Shown here: positions 39,449 through 50,696 of the stretch, one piece after another
Layout of the letters: every line of letters begins with the position of its first letter
How positions within the stretch are numbered: the stretch's first letter is position 1
Translations under genes and position numbers: made by a program
The notes under the pieces: model-generated
Seen by the model: only the letters and a program-made list of their open reading frames with translations
What the model was told of the DNA's origin: nothing
Databases searched by the model: none
Assembly (NCBI GenBank): GCA_963966185.1
Contig: CAWZYM010000127.1
Coordinates: 87,001 to 151,000, forward strand
DNA from: Rhabditoides inermis
Taxonomy: Eukaryota; Nematoda; Chromadorea; Rhabditida; Rhabditidae
DNA length: 64,000 nucleotides
Direction of reading: 5' to 3'

Positions 39449-40560
39449 GAGAGAGAAAGAGAGAGAAATGGAATTGTAAACCCGGTAGAATGTTGACCGG
39501 TTTCCACTAACAATTAATTTTTTCTCACGTTTACAATTCCATTTATAAATAGCTTTGCGTAATTTACGCTTAGCGCGATCTGAATCCATAGATTGCGGTC
39601 TGATCGATGACAACTTCATAGCATGTCGCTTCAGCTTATTTAAATGAGATGGGGGAATGCGGGTGCGACTGGGTTTTGAGGCGACAAGCGGAATGTGATC
39701 ATCGATGATGTTGTGAATAACACGGTAGAATTCAGAGCACGCATCCTCTGTGTTTTTGCCAATAAACACGCGACTCCAATTGATTTTAGAAATGATTTCA
39801 TTAATTTTCATCCAGTTTGCTTTTTTTTTTATAATTTCGGTGCATGGTGAGTCTTTATCGTTGGAGTTGGGTGGATTTTCATGAATTTGCAAGATTACTT
39901 TAATAGGATTCAGGATCCAGAAGAGGAATTACAAGTGGAGAATTTGGGGAATGGATTAAAGGAAACAATGAGACTAATGTTGTCGGTAAATACAAGATCG
40001 AGAGTATGCGCACGTCTACCTACCCGTCTGACCATTGTGGCACGTTGAACAGTTTGACACAGGGAGTGTAAAAGGGAGAAATCGAGCAGTGATTTGTCAA
40101 AGTAATCGAAAGCTTGGAAGGTCTTCCAATTGATAGTGGGGGCTCTATGTCTCTAATCTGCAATCAAGTGAAACCGATTATCATGATCAACAAATGAATC
40201 CAATTCCAATATTAAATGCAAACCAGTAGATTTAATTATTTGAGATGACCCAGGGGTACGGTAGCAGGTAATGAAACGTATTAGTTCGGAATATACGAAG
40301 TTGGGGGACCGTAGAATGTCAAAAACGAAAACCTCACATAAGTTGTTGAAAGATTTGCTGGCAACATGTTGAATAGTGAGAGTAGAACTGTACAGCGCTA
40401 AAACACCACCCGCGGGCGACGGCTTATCGGAACGCAAAATGTTGTAGCGACCACCCAATTTGAGTGACGACACAGAGTCGTGTGGATCTAACCACGATTC
40501 GGTAAATAAACAGATCAAGGGCTTTTCACATTTTAATAATATTTCAATTTCATACAACTT
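39200..40560 (-). mobile_element. CR1/Jockey-like LINE, endonuclease and linker fragments
   Basis: Minus strand from 40557: a segment like the start of an apurinic-type endonuclease (CLFTESWLDPHDSV, GGRYNILRSDKPSPAGGVLA). Then, after frame breaks, a linker at 39892-39490 (WSRVFIGKNTEDACSEFY, SRTRIPPSHLNKLKRHAMK). It ends in a long GA microsatellite (39308-39470). Together with the RT pieces at 36960-38600 it may be one ancient, fragmented element. Confidence 0.65.
39308..39470. repeat. (GA)n microsatellite
   Basis: About 160 bp of nearly pure GA with occasional GATA, GAAA and GGAG interruptions. Confidence 0.9.
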
Positions 40561-41071
40561 GTTTCTGACCGAAGATATATATATCTGCCACGAGCCACCG
40601 CGGAGCCACCGCCACCCGTTCTACACTCTGAAGTGCGACACCACCTGGCCAGAATGAGAAGACGAACAGCCCCTGGTATCGATCGGATATCGATCATGAT
40701 GCTGCAGGCCGCCGGCGACCAACTGCTCGATTCGATCGTGAGCCTCTTCAACAAGATCCTGGAGGACGGGCGGCCGCCGCAGATGTTCGCCGATTCTATT
40801 ACTACTCTGATCCCGAAAAGCGGGGATCTGAGCGACCTCTCCAACTTCCGGCCGATCGCCGTCCTGCCGTCGCTGTACAAGCTGCTGACGCGGCTGCTGC
40901 TGGGCAGAATGGAGCCGACACTGGATGCAGAACAAGGAAAGGAGCAGGCGGGCTTCAGAAAGAACTACTCGACGATAGAGCACGTGCACATTCTCAAGGA
41001 GCTGATCTGGAAGTGCTACACCTACAAGTACGACCTCGTTCTCGTCTTCTTGGATTTTGAGAAAGCCTATA

Positions 41072-42079
41072 GGCCATCCCCCCGTTCATCGTACGGCAGT
41101 TCCCTTTCCGAATATTTCCCAGACACCTTTCGATGGCATTAAAGGGGTTCTTAGCTACTCGGTAGAGCCTAACGCTTGTTCGAACCTCTGCGCTCTCCGT
41201 GAAAGCACACTATTTCGTCTTCCACTCGCGTGTTCGAGCCTCTACAGCATCGATAGACCCAAACAGGAACCTTGATCGAAGCGCGTTCGAGGCTCGATAG
41301 AGGGGTAATAGAAGGTTGATAGAGGGTGCCTCAAACAGAGGCGAGCTTCTATCAACCTTCTAACAACCCTCTATCGCTCGGATTGTAATGGGGATTCGTT
41401 AGGGTCAAACGCTCCAGTTTGGGTCTATCGATGCTATAGAAGCTCGAACACGCGAGTGGAAGACGAAATAGTGTGCTTTCACGGAGAGCACAGAGGTCCG
41501 AACATGCGTTAGGGTCTGCCGAGTAGCTAAGAATCCCCTTTAGCGCCGGTCCAAGTTCATTCGGCAGAGGTGGATTTTCGCTTAGCGGTCTCATTGCGCG
41601 TTCTTCGCAGCGCAAGCGCATGTAAATGACTTCATTAGAATGGAAAATTAGATGCGAATGCGCCAAAGAGAGCGGTCGGTTTTGGAAATAACTCCGTTCG
41701 GAAAATTGCAATTTGTTTGTGCTTTCCACAGTAGCTTCCCAGTAGAAATCCCGACAAAAGTTTTCCGATTTTCGATAACTGTAAAACTAAATTGTATATC
41801 AATCGATAACGCCTAAAAGAGCGTATTCCAGTAGTGGAAAACTGTTTTGGAAATAACTATCTTCGGAGTGGAGCTAGAGGGATGAATTTTGGATATGTTG
41901 TGTACAAGACTTATCCCCGAGAATCGCTTGCTTTTCGAATTTTGCAAATTGCTCATTGTACAGTAATACAGGACAAAAACCGAGAAATGTCGTTGATATG
42001 GCATCATTTTTTCTCGTCATTTCCTCATTGTCTGGTTCGACCTGCGATAATGCCGTACGATGAAAATGGGGAATGGCCT
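41072..42079. mobile_element. MITE copy 2, inserted in the RTE LINE
   Basis: TIRs TAGGCCATCCCCCCGTTCAT at the left and the reverse complement type at the right (GATGAAAATGGGGAATGGCC), flanked by TA on both sides. Removing it with one TA brings the RT codons on either side back into a single frame at the FEKAY/DSV boundary, which proves the insertion. Same family as 59-650. Confidence 0.9.
41142..41541. mobile_element. Fold-back (hairpin) element within MITE copy 2
   Basis: Two ~125-135-bp arms (41142-41268 and 41408-41541) are reverse complements with a few mismatches, starting AAAGGGGTTCTTAGCTACTC. The centre (41280-41400) contains a smaller inverted pair (GAAGGTTGATAGAG and its complement). 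Confidence 0.75.
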
Positions 42080-43279
42080 ATACGACAGTGTGATTTGGAA
42101 TGGTCTCTGGAATACGATCCATCGACAAGGAGTGCCAGGATACGTCATCAATCAACTGGAAGAGGTGTACTCGAATGCGAAGAACGAAATCAAGGTCAAC
42201 TCTGGGCGAGCGGAAGTGAATGTGAAGAGAGGAGTGAGGCAGGGCTGCGTTCTCAGCCCGTGCCTGTTTAATGCAGTGCTCGAACAAATTCTGAGGATGA
42301 ATTGGGAGGAGAAAGGAGTGAAGATTGATGGAGAGTACCTAAATCATCTACGGTATGCAGACGATGTGGTGCTGTGCGCGCGGAGTAAGGAGACAGCACA
42401 GGCAATGTTGAACGAGCTGAGTGGAGAAAGTGAACAATACGGGCTGCGGATTAGCCACAAGAAGACGAAGGTGCTCTCGCTAGGATCCAACCGAACGATC
42501 ACTCTTCGAGGAGTGCCACTGGAGACGGTCAGGTCGTTCAAGTACCTGGGAGTCGATATAAGCAAGGACAAGGACGTGATAGAAACGGGAAGACGAATGG
42601 GTAGCGCATGCGGAGCCTTCAACAAGCATCGACGGTTCCTGACGCACAGGAGAGTGCCGATGAAGAGGAAGCGAGCAGTGATGTACACGTGCGTACTGCC
42701 GGGATCGCTCTACGGAAGCGAGGCGTGGGCGTTGACGGAGGAACAGAAGGAGGGACTGCGGCGGATGCAGCGGAGAATGGAGCGTGCTATGTTGAATGTG
42801 ACCCTGCGCGACAGGATGAGGAATACGACTGTACGAGGACTGACGGGAATGAAGGACGTGATGGAAATTGCTTGGAGGAGGAAGGCGAGCTGGGCGAGGA
42901 AGATTTTCAACAACCGATGGTCTCGCCATTTTCAACAACCGATGGTCTCGCCGAGTGACTGAGTGGAGGCCGTTTGAACAGAAGAGGAGAGTGGGAGCGC
43001 CGTATGTGAAGTGGAGCGACGACTTGGAGGAAATGATGGAGCGACAAGGACTGAGCGGAGAGACCTGGACGAGACTAGCAAGAAGAGACGATTGCGACGA
43101 ATGGAAGCGGATTATGCTCACGGGACCAGCTCCATAGCGAACCAAACCATTGGATTGTGTATAGAGACTCTGGATAAAACTTTTGATTTTGATTTTGATT
43201 CTGATCTGCCACGATGATCTTTGATAGGGTGCGATTTGCATGCAATTATTTTCACCTTGATATTATCATTTCGATTAGC

Positions 43280-44280
43280 ATGTCTGGGCGGAAGGGTAAA
43301 AGCGCGACGCGGAGGGCGCGTCAGCCATTCGGGTCACTCGACCTCCAGCCTTCCCCTCACCCCAACCCCATTACTGACTCTACTCACGACAGTGAGTTGC
43401 CCTCTCTCTCTCTCCCTCCTCCCCTCCCTTCTTTCTAATCTCTCCATGTTTAGTGTCCGACGCCTACCCCGACCTCTCCCTGCTCAACACTCTCTGCTCG
43501 TGTGCAGAGCAGGGGAGGGTGAGCCACTGGTGCTCGCGATGCGCCACGTCGCTCTGCAGGAGATGCGCGCCTACCCACCACGAACACTGCCCCAACGCGG
43601 ACGTCTCGGTACGCGGACCTGTAGGTCACCGTAGGATACTGTAGGTCACCGTAGGATACTGTGCGTTCCCGCAGGATACTGTAGGATACTGTAGGATACT
43701 GTAGGTCACCGTAGGATGCTGTACGTCATAAAGTCGTGTTGCGTTCAGATGAACCAGTACTCATCCTGGATGTGTTCTTGTGCGTGCGCGGGCGCGCCGA
43801 TCGTGGCCTACTGCTGCAAGAAGGCCAATTGCGCGAGCTGCATGGCGTCGACGCACAAGGGACACGCGTCGAACACTGTCGTGAGTTTCCCTCTCTCCCT
43901 CTCTCCCTCTCTCCCTCTCTCCCTCTCCCATCTTCTCCACTCTCTCCACTCTCATCGTTCAGGAAGCCACCCCGGCCACCCGGTTCGCTCACAAGGTTTC
44001 GCTAGCCTACTCGGCAGCCATCTTCCGCAGCGAGGTCGAGGCGGCCGAGGAGGAGAGACAGAAGATGAGCGCCGAGATCGCCCAGCAGGAAGACTGCATC
44101 AAGCAGCTGCAGATGGAGATGGACGACCTGCGCGCGAAGATGGCCGAGGCCGAAGAGAAACACCACCAGCACATCGAGCTCAAGGAGTGCGAGATGGAGA
44201 AACTGCGGAACAGGCTGATCTACCACGAGGCGCGCACCGAGAAGCTCGACCGCTCCCTCTGTCCCAGCTCGACCGAATAG
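43280..44280 (+). CDS. Two-B-box, coiled-coil protein (TRIM-like without RING), 238 aa
   Basis: Exons 43280-43391, 43454-43608, 43749-43880 and 43963-44280 join in phase and end at TAG; AATAAA follows about 35 nt later. Residues 1-40 are basic and Ser/Pro-rich (MSGRKGKSATRRARQP). Residues ~50-90 form a B-box-like zinc site (CSC, HWCSRCATSLCRRCAPTHHE). Residues ~92-132 form a second one (CSCACAGAPIVAYCCKK, CASCMASTHKGH). From ~150 on is a long heptad-rich coiled coil (EERQKMSAEIAQQEDCIKQL). There is no RING, so E3 ligase activity is not expected. B-box/coiled-coil proteins typically oligomerise as scaffolds. Confidence 0.8.
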
Positions 44281-44382
44281 TGCAGTGCTTCGCATACTGA
44301 TGTACCTCGATGAACAATAAACTCACTGAATAATTTCTGCTGTTGTTTGCATTCCTTTTCCTTAGTGTTAATCACTCACCAC

Positions 44383-44540
44383 ATGGATGGTGAAGTGAAA
44401 TTTTACTGTTACGCAAAAAAAAAGAGCAAACGTGGAGGAGCCGGTACACCTACCGAGGCCGGTGCTGCAGCCTGTTGCTGAGCCAGCTGCGCCTGCCGAG
44501 CCTGTTGTTGGAGCGACCGCCAAGCTGAGCATCGAGGTGG

Positions 44541-44579
<39 letters not shown>

Positions 44580-45090
44580 TCTCCCTCTCACTGTTCCAGA
44601 CGATCATACCCGCACCGCTCTACCAGGAGGCCGGCGACCTCGCCTGCCTGTTCGGGGACCAGCAAGGAGGAGATGTGGGTCGGGGTTACTGTAGATTACA
44701 GTAGTTTGGTACCAACTGTAGATTGGATCGATTTCGGGGGTGGGAGTGATTGGGAGACGGCTCTCGTTTGGCGATGGTCGTCCTCTTTCTCTCTTTCCCC
44801 TAAATCGTCTATTTTCACGCACTACTCCTTCCCCCTTTCTATTGATCGAATATCGATTAATAGGTACAGTAATCCTAAATTTACTAGTTCACTCCTAATC
44901 ATTTCAGCCTGTGACGCGTTCCTGTCCCGTTTGCAGTGGCTGGCTGCTTCAAAGGACGAGGTTCTCAGGTGCGTTTATCTCTGTCTGTCTCTTTAATCTG
45001 TCTATCTCAAACCTTAATAATCTAATCATTTATGTGCGACTTCTCCTCTGGCATCCCTTTCGTGGAGCTTCACTAGACCATCACAAGACC
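44383..45090 (+). CDS. Possible small gene with Pro/Ala-rich head and Cys-containing exon, unresolved
   Basis: Phase-0 exon-like blocks lie at about 44430-44538 (VEEPVHLPRPVLQPVAEPAA, ending IE|GTGGGG), 44600-44673 (TIIPAPLYQEAGDLACLF, ending at GTGGGT) and 44909 onward (CPVCSGWLLQ). A possible start at 44383 (MDGEVKFYCYAKKK) is out of frame across an A9 homopolymer. The CPVC motif loosely resembles a LITAF-type zinc site, but the rest of that domain is not evident. The 3' end is unclear. Confidence 0.25.
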
Positions 45091-45256
45091 GTCTCAAGTT
45101 TCACAAACACCTACTTCAAGCAAAAAAATGATTGGTTGTGTTGTGTGAGGATAAATGAATTCGTACCTGGTTGTTTTGAGTTTATTTGACTTGAATAAGT
45201 GGTATGTAGTGGATTATTTGAGTTGGTTTGTGGAAAAGTAGTAATGGAAAAGTTGA

Positions 45257-45261
<5 letters not shown>

Positions 45262-45314
<53 letters not shown>

Positions 45315-45326
45315 AGGGAGGAGAGG
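45262..45326. repeat. (GA)n microsatellite
   Basis: About 60 bp of GA repeats. The surrounding 45090-45580 has no recognisable gene. Confidence 0.85.
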
Positions 45327-45739
45327 ATTTGTTGTGGCCTCTATCTCCCCCCTCTCTCTTCCTCTCCCTCTCTCTCTCACTGTGTGAACATCGATCGATT
45401 ATCGATTAATTATCGATTGCACAGTGAGGACGTGCGCACATACAGTTGTTAGCTGCACGCGCGAGTGTTAAGGTACTGCGCTTACTGTAGGATACTGTAT
45501 GAACAGTATTCCTGGTTTTCGTTTTGCAGCTTGGTCCGTATTAGGTATACGGTACTTTGACCGCCGTCATAAAACCGATACCAAATGTTGTGGTGGAAAA
45601 GTTGGAGGGAGAGAGAAAGAGAGAGGGAGAAGGAGGGAATAGGAGGAGAAGAGTGTAGGAGGCTTCTCTCTCTCTCTCTCTCTCTCTCTCCCTCTCCCCC
45701 TCCCTCTCTCTCTCTCTTTCCCTCCCTCTCTCTATCTAG

Positions 45740-46643
45740 GGAGAGGGAGAGGGAGAGGGAGAGGGAGAGGGAGAGGGAGAGGGAGAGGGAGAGGGAGAGG
45801 GAGAGGGAGAGGGAGAGGGAGAGAGGGAGAGGGAGAGGGAGAGGGAGAGGGAGAGGGAGAGGGAGAGGGAGAGGGAGAGGGAGAGGGAGAGGGAGAGGGA
45901 GAGGGAGAGGGAGAGGGAGAGGGAGAGGGAGAGGGAGAGGGAGAGGGAGAGGGAGAGGGAGAGGGAGAGGGAGAGGGAGAGGGAGAGGGAGAGGGAGAGG
46001 GAGAGGGAGAGGGAGAGGGAGAGGGAGAGGGAGAGGGAGAGGGAGAGGGAGAGGGAGAGGGAGAGGGAGAGGGAGAGGGAGAGGGAGAGGGAGAGGGAGA
46101 GGGAGAGGGAGAGGGAGAGGGAGAGGGAGAGGGAGAGGGAGAGGGAGAGGGAGAGAAGGAGAGAAGGAGAGAAGGAGAGAAGGAGAGAAGGAGAGAAGGA
46201 GAGAAGGAGAGAAGGAGAGAAGGAGAGAAGGAGAGAAGGAGAGAAGGAGAGAAGGAGAGAAGGAGAGAAGGAGAGAAGGAGAGAAGGAGAGAAGGAGAGA
46301 AGGAGAGAAGGAGAGAAGGAGAGAAGGAGAGAAGGAGAGAAGGAGAGAAGGAGAGAAGGAGAGAAGGAGAGAAGGAGAGAAGGAGAGAAGGAGAGAAGGA
46401 GAGAAGGAGAGAAGGAGAGAAGGAGAGAAGGAGAGAAGGAGAGAAGGAGAGAAGGAGAGAAGGAGAGAAGGAGAGAAGGAGAGAAGGAGAGAAGGAGAGA
46501 AGGAGAGAAGGAGAGAAGGAGAGAAGGAGAGAAGGAGAGAAGGAGAGAAGGAGAGAAGGAGAGAAGGAGAGAAGGAGAGAAGGAGAGAAGGAGAGAAGGA
46601 GAGAAGGAGAGAAGGAGAGAAGGAGAGAAGGAGAGAAGGAGAG
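45740..46643. repeat. 0.9-kb hexamer satellite, GGGAGA block then GAGAAG block
   Basis: 45740-46153 is nearly pure (GGGAGA)n, about 68 copies. At about 46154 it switches abruptly to (GAGAAG)n, about 80 copies, to 46643. Long frames through it are translated repeats, not genes. Confidence 0.97.
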
Positions 46644-46659
46644 AACTCGCCTTTCAGCG

Positions 46660-47055
46660 GAGAGATGGCATCTGTTCTATATCCACTCAGATTCATCCGG
46701 CATGTGTCATGAGTGTTCTATTTCACGATGAGTGCGCGACATTTCCACTCGCCATTTCGTTGAACCAACAAGTGCTCTCGCATCATTTCCGTAATTTCAG
46801 TGGCTACTCTTTAACCGCATAAAACCCGGTATTTATAATTCATTTTTCGAATGTCAGACACGGGTTGGAAATCTTGAGTTGTTCTGAGGAATCAGCCATA
46901 GAAATAGTGCACTACAATATGCACTTGGACCATTATTCAATTCAGTTCAATTTAAAGTTTATCCGGTATCGCGTTATGTGATCATAACCTAAAACCTCAC
47001 GTATGACGTATTCACAGAGTAGCGCCGGGTAGCAAAATTATTTCATAATCTTGTC
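46660..47055. other. Intergenic, nothing recognised
   Basis: Single-copy-looking A/T-rich DNA between the satellite and the RTE fragment. Confidence 0.5.
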
Positions 47056-47058
47056 GCA

Positions 47059-47400
47059 TCAGCGTCCACGGCCACACTCTTTCATTCCTCCTCGAGGGTT
47101 CTCCTGAATTCGTCGCTCCACTGTAGATGGGGGCGACCGGCCTTGCCTTTCCTCGGCGGGTTCCAATCGATCACGCGTCGCGTCCATCGGTCGTCGTTGC
47201 AGGTCATGATGCGGCGGGCGAACCTCCACTTCCTTGATCTCGCCTCGCACAGCACGTCTCGTAATCCCGTCAGTCGTCGTATATCCTTGCACGGCACTTT
47301 GTATAGTGGAGTCAGCCCGAGCATCTTTCGTTCCATTCGTCAAACATTCCTCAGCTTCCGCCTTCACACGATCCGACGAGCCGACTGGCACAACCCGACG
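47059..47400 (-). mobile_element. RTE LINE 3' fragment
   Basis: Minus-strand frame 47336-47082 reads RRLTGLRDVLCEARSRKW, WTRRVIDWNPPRKGKAGRP and HLQWSDEFR, the Arg-rich C-terminal tail shared with the other RTE copies. Confidence 0.75.
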
Positions 47401-47771
47401 CGATTCGTCGCTGTCGAGTCGTGCCTTTCGAGTGTCTCCCACTGGTAGTAGGTTCGGAACGGTGCCGGCTCCTTCGGGAACGGATGGCTTCTCTTCTTGG
47501 ACTCCATGTCTCAGCATAGACATGAAGTGCGGGAAGAACTGGACCATTATAATATTATATATATCAAAATTTCAATGTCAGACACCGTTGAGGGGGCAAA
47601 CTTCAGATCGAAGAAAACCATTTCTTTCCTGCGTTCGAATTGCACGTGAGCACGTGACATCATGCGCTTTGAATGAACAGGCAATTCGATTCGAGGAAAT
47701 GACCGTCATCATTTCGCGCGCAATCCTCGGCCCTCATTCCGGATGTGGTCATTTCATCTCACAGCTACATC

Positions 47772-48287
47772 ATGGGAGGGGGCGAGTCAAAAAAGAAGGT
47801 GCGTTTAGAGGAAGAGGAAGCAGGAAGGAGGGAGAGGGAGGGAGAGGGAGGGAGAGGGAGGGAGAGGGAGGGAGAGGGAGGGAGAGGGAGGGAGAGGGAG
47901 GGAGAGGGAGGGAGAGGGAGGGAGAGGGAGGGAGAGGGAGAGGGAGGGAGAGGGAGAGGAATGGAGAGAGGGAGAGAGAGGAAGAGAGAGGAAGAGAGAG
48001 AGGGAGAGGGGAAGGGAGAGGGAGAGAAGAGGAAGAAAGAGGAAGAGAGAGGGGAGAGAGAGGGGAGAGAGGGAGGGAGAGAGAGAGTGAGGGAGAGAGA
48101 GAGAGAGGAAACGAGAGAGAGAGAGGGAGGAAGAAAGAGGAATAGAGAGAAAGAGAGAGAGCAACACGAATGATTGCAGTGTGGTTGCTGCTGCTGCTGT
48201 TGCATCATCATCATCGTTCTTCTCCTCATTGGCATCGGTGTCACCGTCTTTCTCATGACCAACGGCACTATCCCCGCACCCTGGTAG
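47772..48287 (+). CDS. 44-aa Cys-rich single-span membrane protein (PAPW type), copy 1
   Basis: Exons 47772-47798 (MGGGESKKK) and 48180-48287 are in phase 0. The second exon encodes CGCCCCCC followed by a hydrophobic span (IIIIVLLLIGIGVTVFLM) and the tail TNGTIPAPW before TAG. The intron is packed with GGGAGA/GAGAGG repeats. The Cys cluster next to the span suggests S-acylation or metal binding. The protein is paralogous to the one at 48534-48717, with identical length and tail, and the same GTATGCGATAAACG occurs in both 3' UTRs. Family not recognised. Confidence 0.65.
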
Positions 48288-48533
48288 ATGGAGGAGAAGG
48301 AGGAGGAGGAGGAGCAGACAGTCCCTACTCCAACCTACAACCTATAATTGTCCCGCCGTTTGTGTTATTCTCCGTATGCGATAAACGTTTTCTTGCTGGC
48401 GGTTTGTGAGCTATGAAACGATCCTCGGATGTTTGTTGTTTGTTGTTTTTCAAATGTCGTCAATCAAAATACTCGATGTCTACTGTCTTGAGAGACGACT
48501 CGAAATGCGATCATTTCATCTCACCGCAACACC

Positions 48534-48717
48534 ATGGCCGGCGATGGTAAAGCAAAGGTGAGTTTGGAGGAGGGAGAGAGGGTGAGAGCAAGACGACTGT
48601 GTGCAGAAGTGTGGCTGCTGCTGCATCTGCTGCATCCTCGTCCCCCTTCTCCTTCTGGTTGGCCTCGGTGTCACCGTCTACCTCATGATCGAAGGAACCA
48701 TCCCCGCCCCCTGGTAG
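48534..48717 (+). CDS. 44-aa Cys-rich single-span membrane protein (PAPW type), copy 2
   Basis: Exons 48534-48557 (MAGDGKAK) and 48607-48717 are in phase 0. The second encodes KCGCCCICC, a span (ILVPLLLLVGLGVTVYLM), then IEGTIPAPW and TAG. It is a tandem duplicate of 47772-48287. The intron is only 49 bp, so the long GA-rich intron of copy 1 is repeat expansion. Confidence 0.7.
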
Positions 48718-49005
48718 AAGGAGCGACAGACAGCGAGCAGTACCAACTACGACCTGTTAGACAGTAATGTCCTTGTTCTTCGAGTTTTATTAGTATGCGA
48801 TAAACGTGTTGCTTGAACGTTTGTCCGCGCTTTTTTTTACATTCGACCATGTTGTCCTGATCGAGTATCGATTGATTTTCATTTGATTTTCATTCAAACA
48901 CTGCACAATTCTCGTAACATTTATTGTAAGCAGTTTGAAAATGGTCTCGTAAATCACAGTTACACAGTTTGTAAGATTTTGTAAGTAGTGTAAGTGGGCG
49001 GGGTT

Positions 49006-49394
49006 TCACAGCTGGATGGCGGTGCGGAATTCGGTCGGATGGAAGATGAATATGATGGCCATAATGTAGAAAGCTGCAAGGTATACGGTAGGATACGGTA
49101 GGCTACAGTACCCCGTACCTGCGACAGTAGAGACGAGAAGAGAAGCGCAGATGAATGAACAGAAGCTGTTTCTGCGGCCGCACCTCAGATCCTTATCACT
49201 CCCTTGGGGCTTTCCAGGATAGAGGAGGTTCTTCCGAGCGAGTTCCGAAAAGACAAAGTAAACAAACAAACAAACAAACAAACAAACACGTAAACAACTC
49301 ACTTGGCTTGGGATAGACGATCGGTGGGGGAAGGGGAGAGCAGGGAACGGGAACAGGGCGAATCTCGGACACCCTGAAAATGAGGTTAGGGTTA

Positions 49395-49436
<42 letters not shown>

Positions 49437-49565
49437 AGAGAGAGAAAGAGAGAGAGAGAAAGGGAAAGAGAGAGAGAGAGGGGGGAGGAGGGACCTGGAT
49501 GGTTCCTTGACGTTGACGCTGACAGGTTTGTTGGGGTCGACCCCCTCGTAGTTTTCGTCACCCAT
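49006..49565 (-). CDS. 97-aa MGDENYE-type protein with one membrane span
   Basis: Exons 49565-49495, 49373-49303, 49202-49119 and 49073-49006 join in phase to TGA. The protein starts MGDENYEGVDPNKPVSV, continues Pro-rich (PVPVPCSPLPPPIVYPKP), then KDLRCGRRN and a span covering SFICASLLVSTVAAFYIMAI and the next few residues, and ends TEFRTAIQL. It shares its first seven residues with the prenylated protein at 49971-50319. GA repeats occupy intron 1 and an AAAC repeat occupies intron 2. Function unknown. Confidence 0.7.
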
Positions 49566-49970
49566 CGGGGAAAGGAGAGAGAGAAGAAATGACAAGGGGA
49601 GTGTGGATGGCAGAGAAAGGAGGGCGATCAAACATGCAAAACCGAGTTTGTGTTTCCAGATCAAAACAACAAATCACAATCAACAACTTTCCCGATCAAA
49701 ACAACAAACAACAATCATACTTTGTGTTGTTGTTACCTTGTTTCCTTGTTTACAAGTTGTCTTTCTTATAATAACCGTAAACCAAAACGAAACAACTCCA
49801 GCCATTTCACTGTTTATTTCGCGTAATTTAAAATTCACTTCACAAACGCACTAAACAGAATACAACGAGTGATCAAAGCAAGGGTTTCGCGGAGAAAATG
49901 GATACATGTATATCTGTGTTTTAAGTGCTGGTTGGTTCTTAAGAGGGGCGGGGCCTGAGGAGGCGGGGCT

Positions 49971-50156
49971 TCACATGAGCACGCAGCAACCTCCCTTCTT
50001 CTTTTCTTCTTTCTTCTCTTTCTTACTCTCCGGAGGCTTCTTATCGTTTCCACTCGCGGGAGCAGCGGGCTTGGCTGAAGAAAGAGAGAGGAGAGAGGGA
50101 GAGGAGAGAGAGGGGGGAGGAAAAAAAAGAGAAAGAGGGAGAAAGGGAGAGAGAAA

Positions 50157-50200
<44 letters not shown>

Positions 50201-50319
50201 AAGAGGGGGAGGAGGACTGCTACCGTACCAGGTGCGGGGGCGGCAGGTGCGGGGGCGGCGGGGGCGGCAGCTTCCTCTCCGGGGGCGGGGCCAAGAGCCT
50301 CGTAGTTCTCGTCTCCCAT
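49971..50319 (-). CDS. 64-aa MGDENYE-type protein ending in a CaaX box (CVLM)
   Basis: Exons 50319-50229 and 50074-49971 join via G|GTACGG and TTCAG|CC. Sequence: MGDENYEALGPAPGEE, an Ala/Pro repeat, a Lys/Glu-rich basic stretch (KKPPESKKEKKEEKKK), then GGCCVLM at TGA. A C-terminal CVLM after a polybasic region is the classic farnesylation signal, so plasma- or endomembrane anchoring is expected. The lipidation itself is inferred. The intron holds a GA-rich repeat. Confidence 0.75.
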
Positions 50320-50696
50320 TGTAGAGGGAGGAGCGGTCGATGGAAGGGAAGAGAGAGGAATGGGGGGTGGAAGGAACACAACGACGGGGTGGCACGACCA
50401 GAGACATGCAAATTGCATTGCTACGAAGCAAAACGTTAAACGTAAATTACTGCTCGCTTTAAAATAGTTTTCCTTTGAGGCACGAATCGTCAAGCTCCTT
50501 CAAAAATCCATTTTGCTTTCTCATCTCTTCCTTGGTTTATTTTGCCCGTTTCTCTTTTTAGTTATACAATTACATTGTAGTGAGAAGAGAGGCACAACAA
50601 GGGTAACCGTTTATTAACAACTGTAATCGTTAAGACAATAGGTGATTGTTTGAATGGAATAGGATATAATCATGTTGTAAGAGTTTCAAAGAAGAT

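Larger units (their letters stand above)
40600..43205 (+). mobile_element. RTE-type LINE split by a nested MITE
   Basis: 40633-41071 encodes the RT fingers/palm (APGIDRISIMML, FRPIAVLPSLYK, QAGFRKNYSTIEHV, FLDFEKAY). The frame breaks at the MITE boundary and resumes at about 42080 with DSVIWNGLW, RQGCVLSPCLFN, an intact YADDVVL, and the thumb and Arg-rich tail. A 25-bp tandem duplication near 42905-42955 shifts the frame again before RRVGAPYVKWSDDLEEM and the stop at 43137. The 3' end is GATTTTGATTTTGATTC. The endonuclease domain is missing (5' truncation). Same family as 23151-24065. Confidence 0.9.

Noticed and set aside
45482..46712. Long frames (375-404 aa) on both strands across the hexamer satellite
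   Set aside because: They are translations of (GGGAGA)n/(GAGAAG)n with no start context, splice sites or non-repetitive coding.
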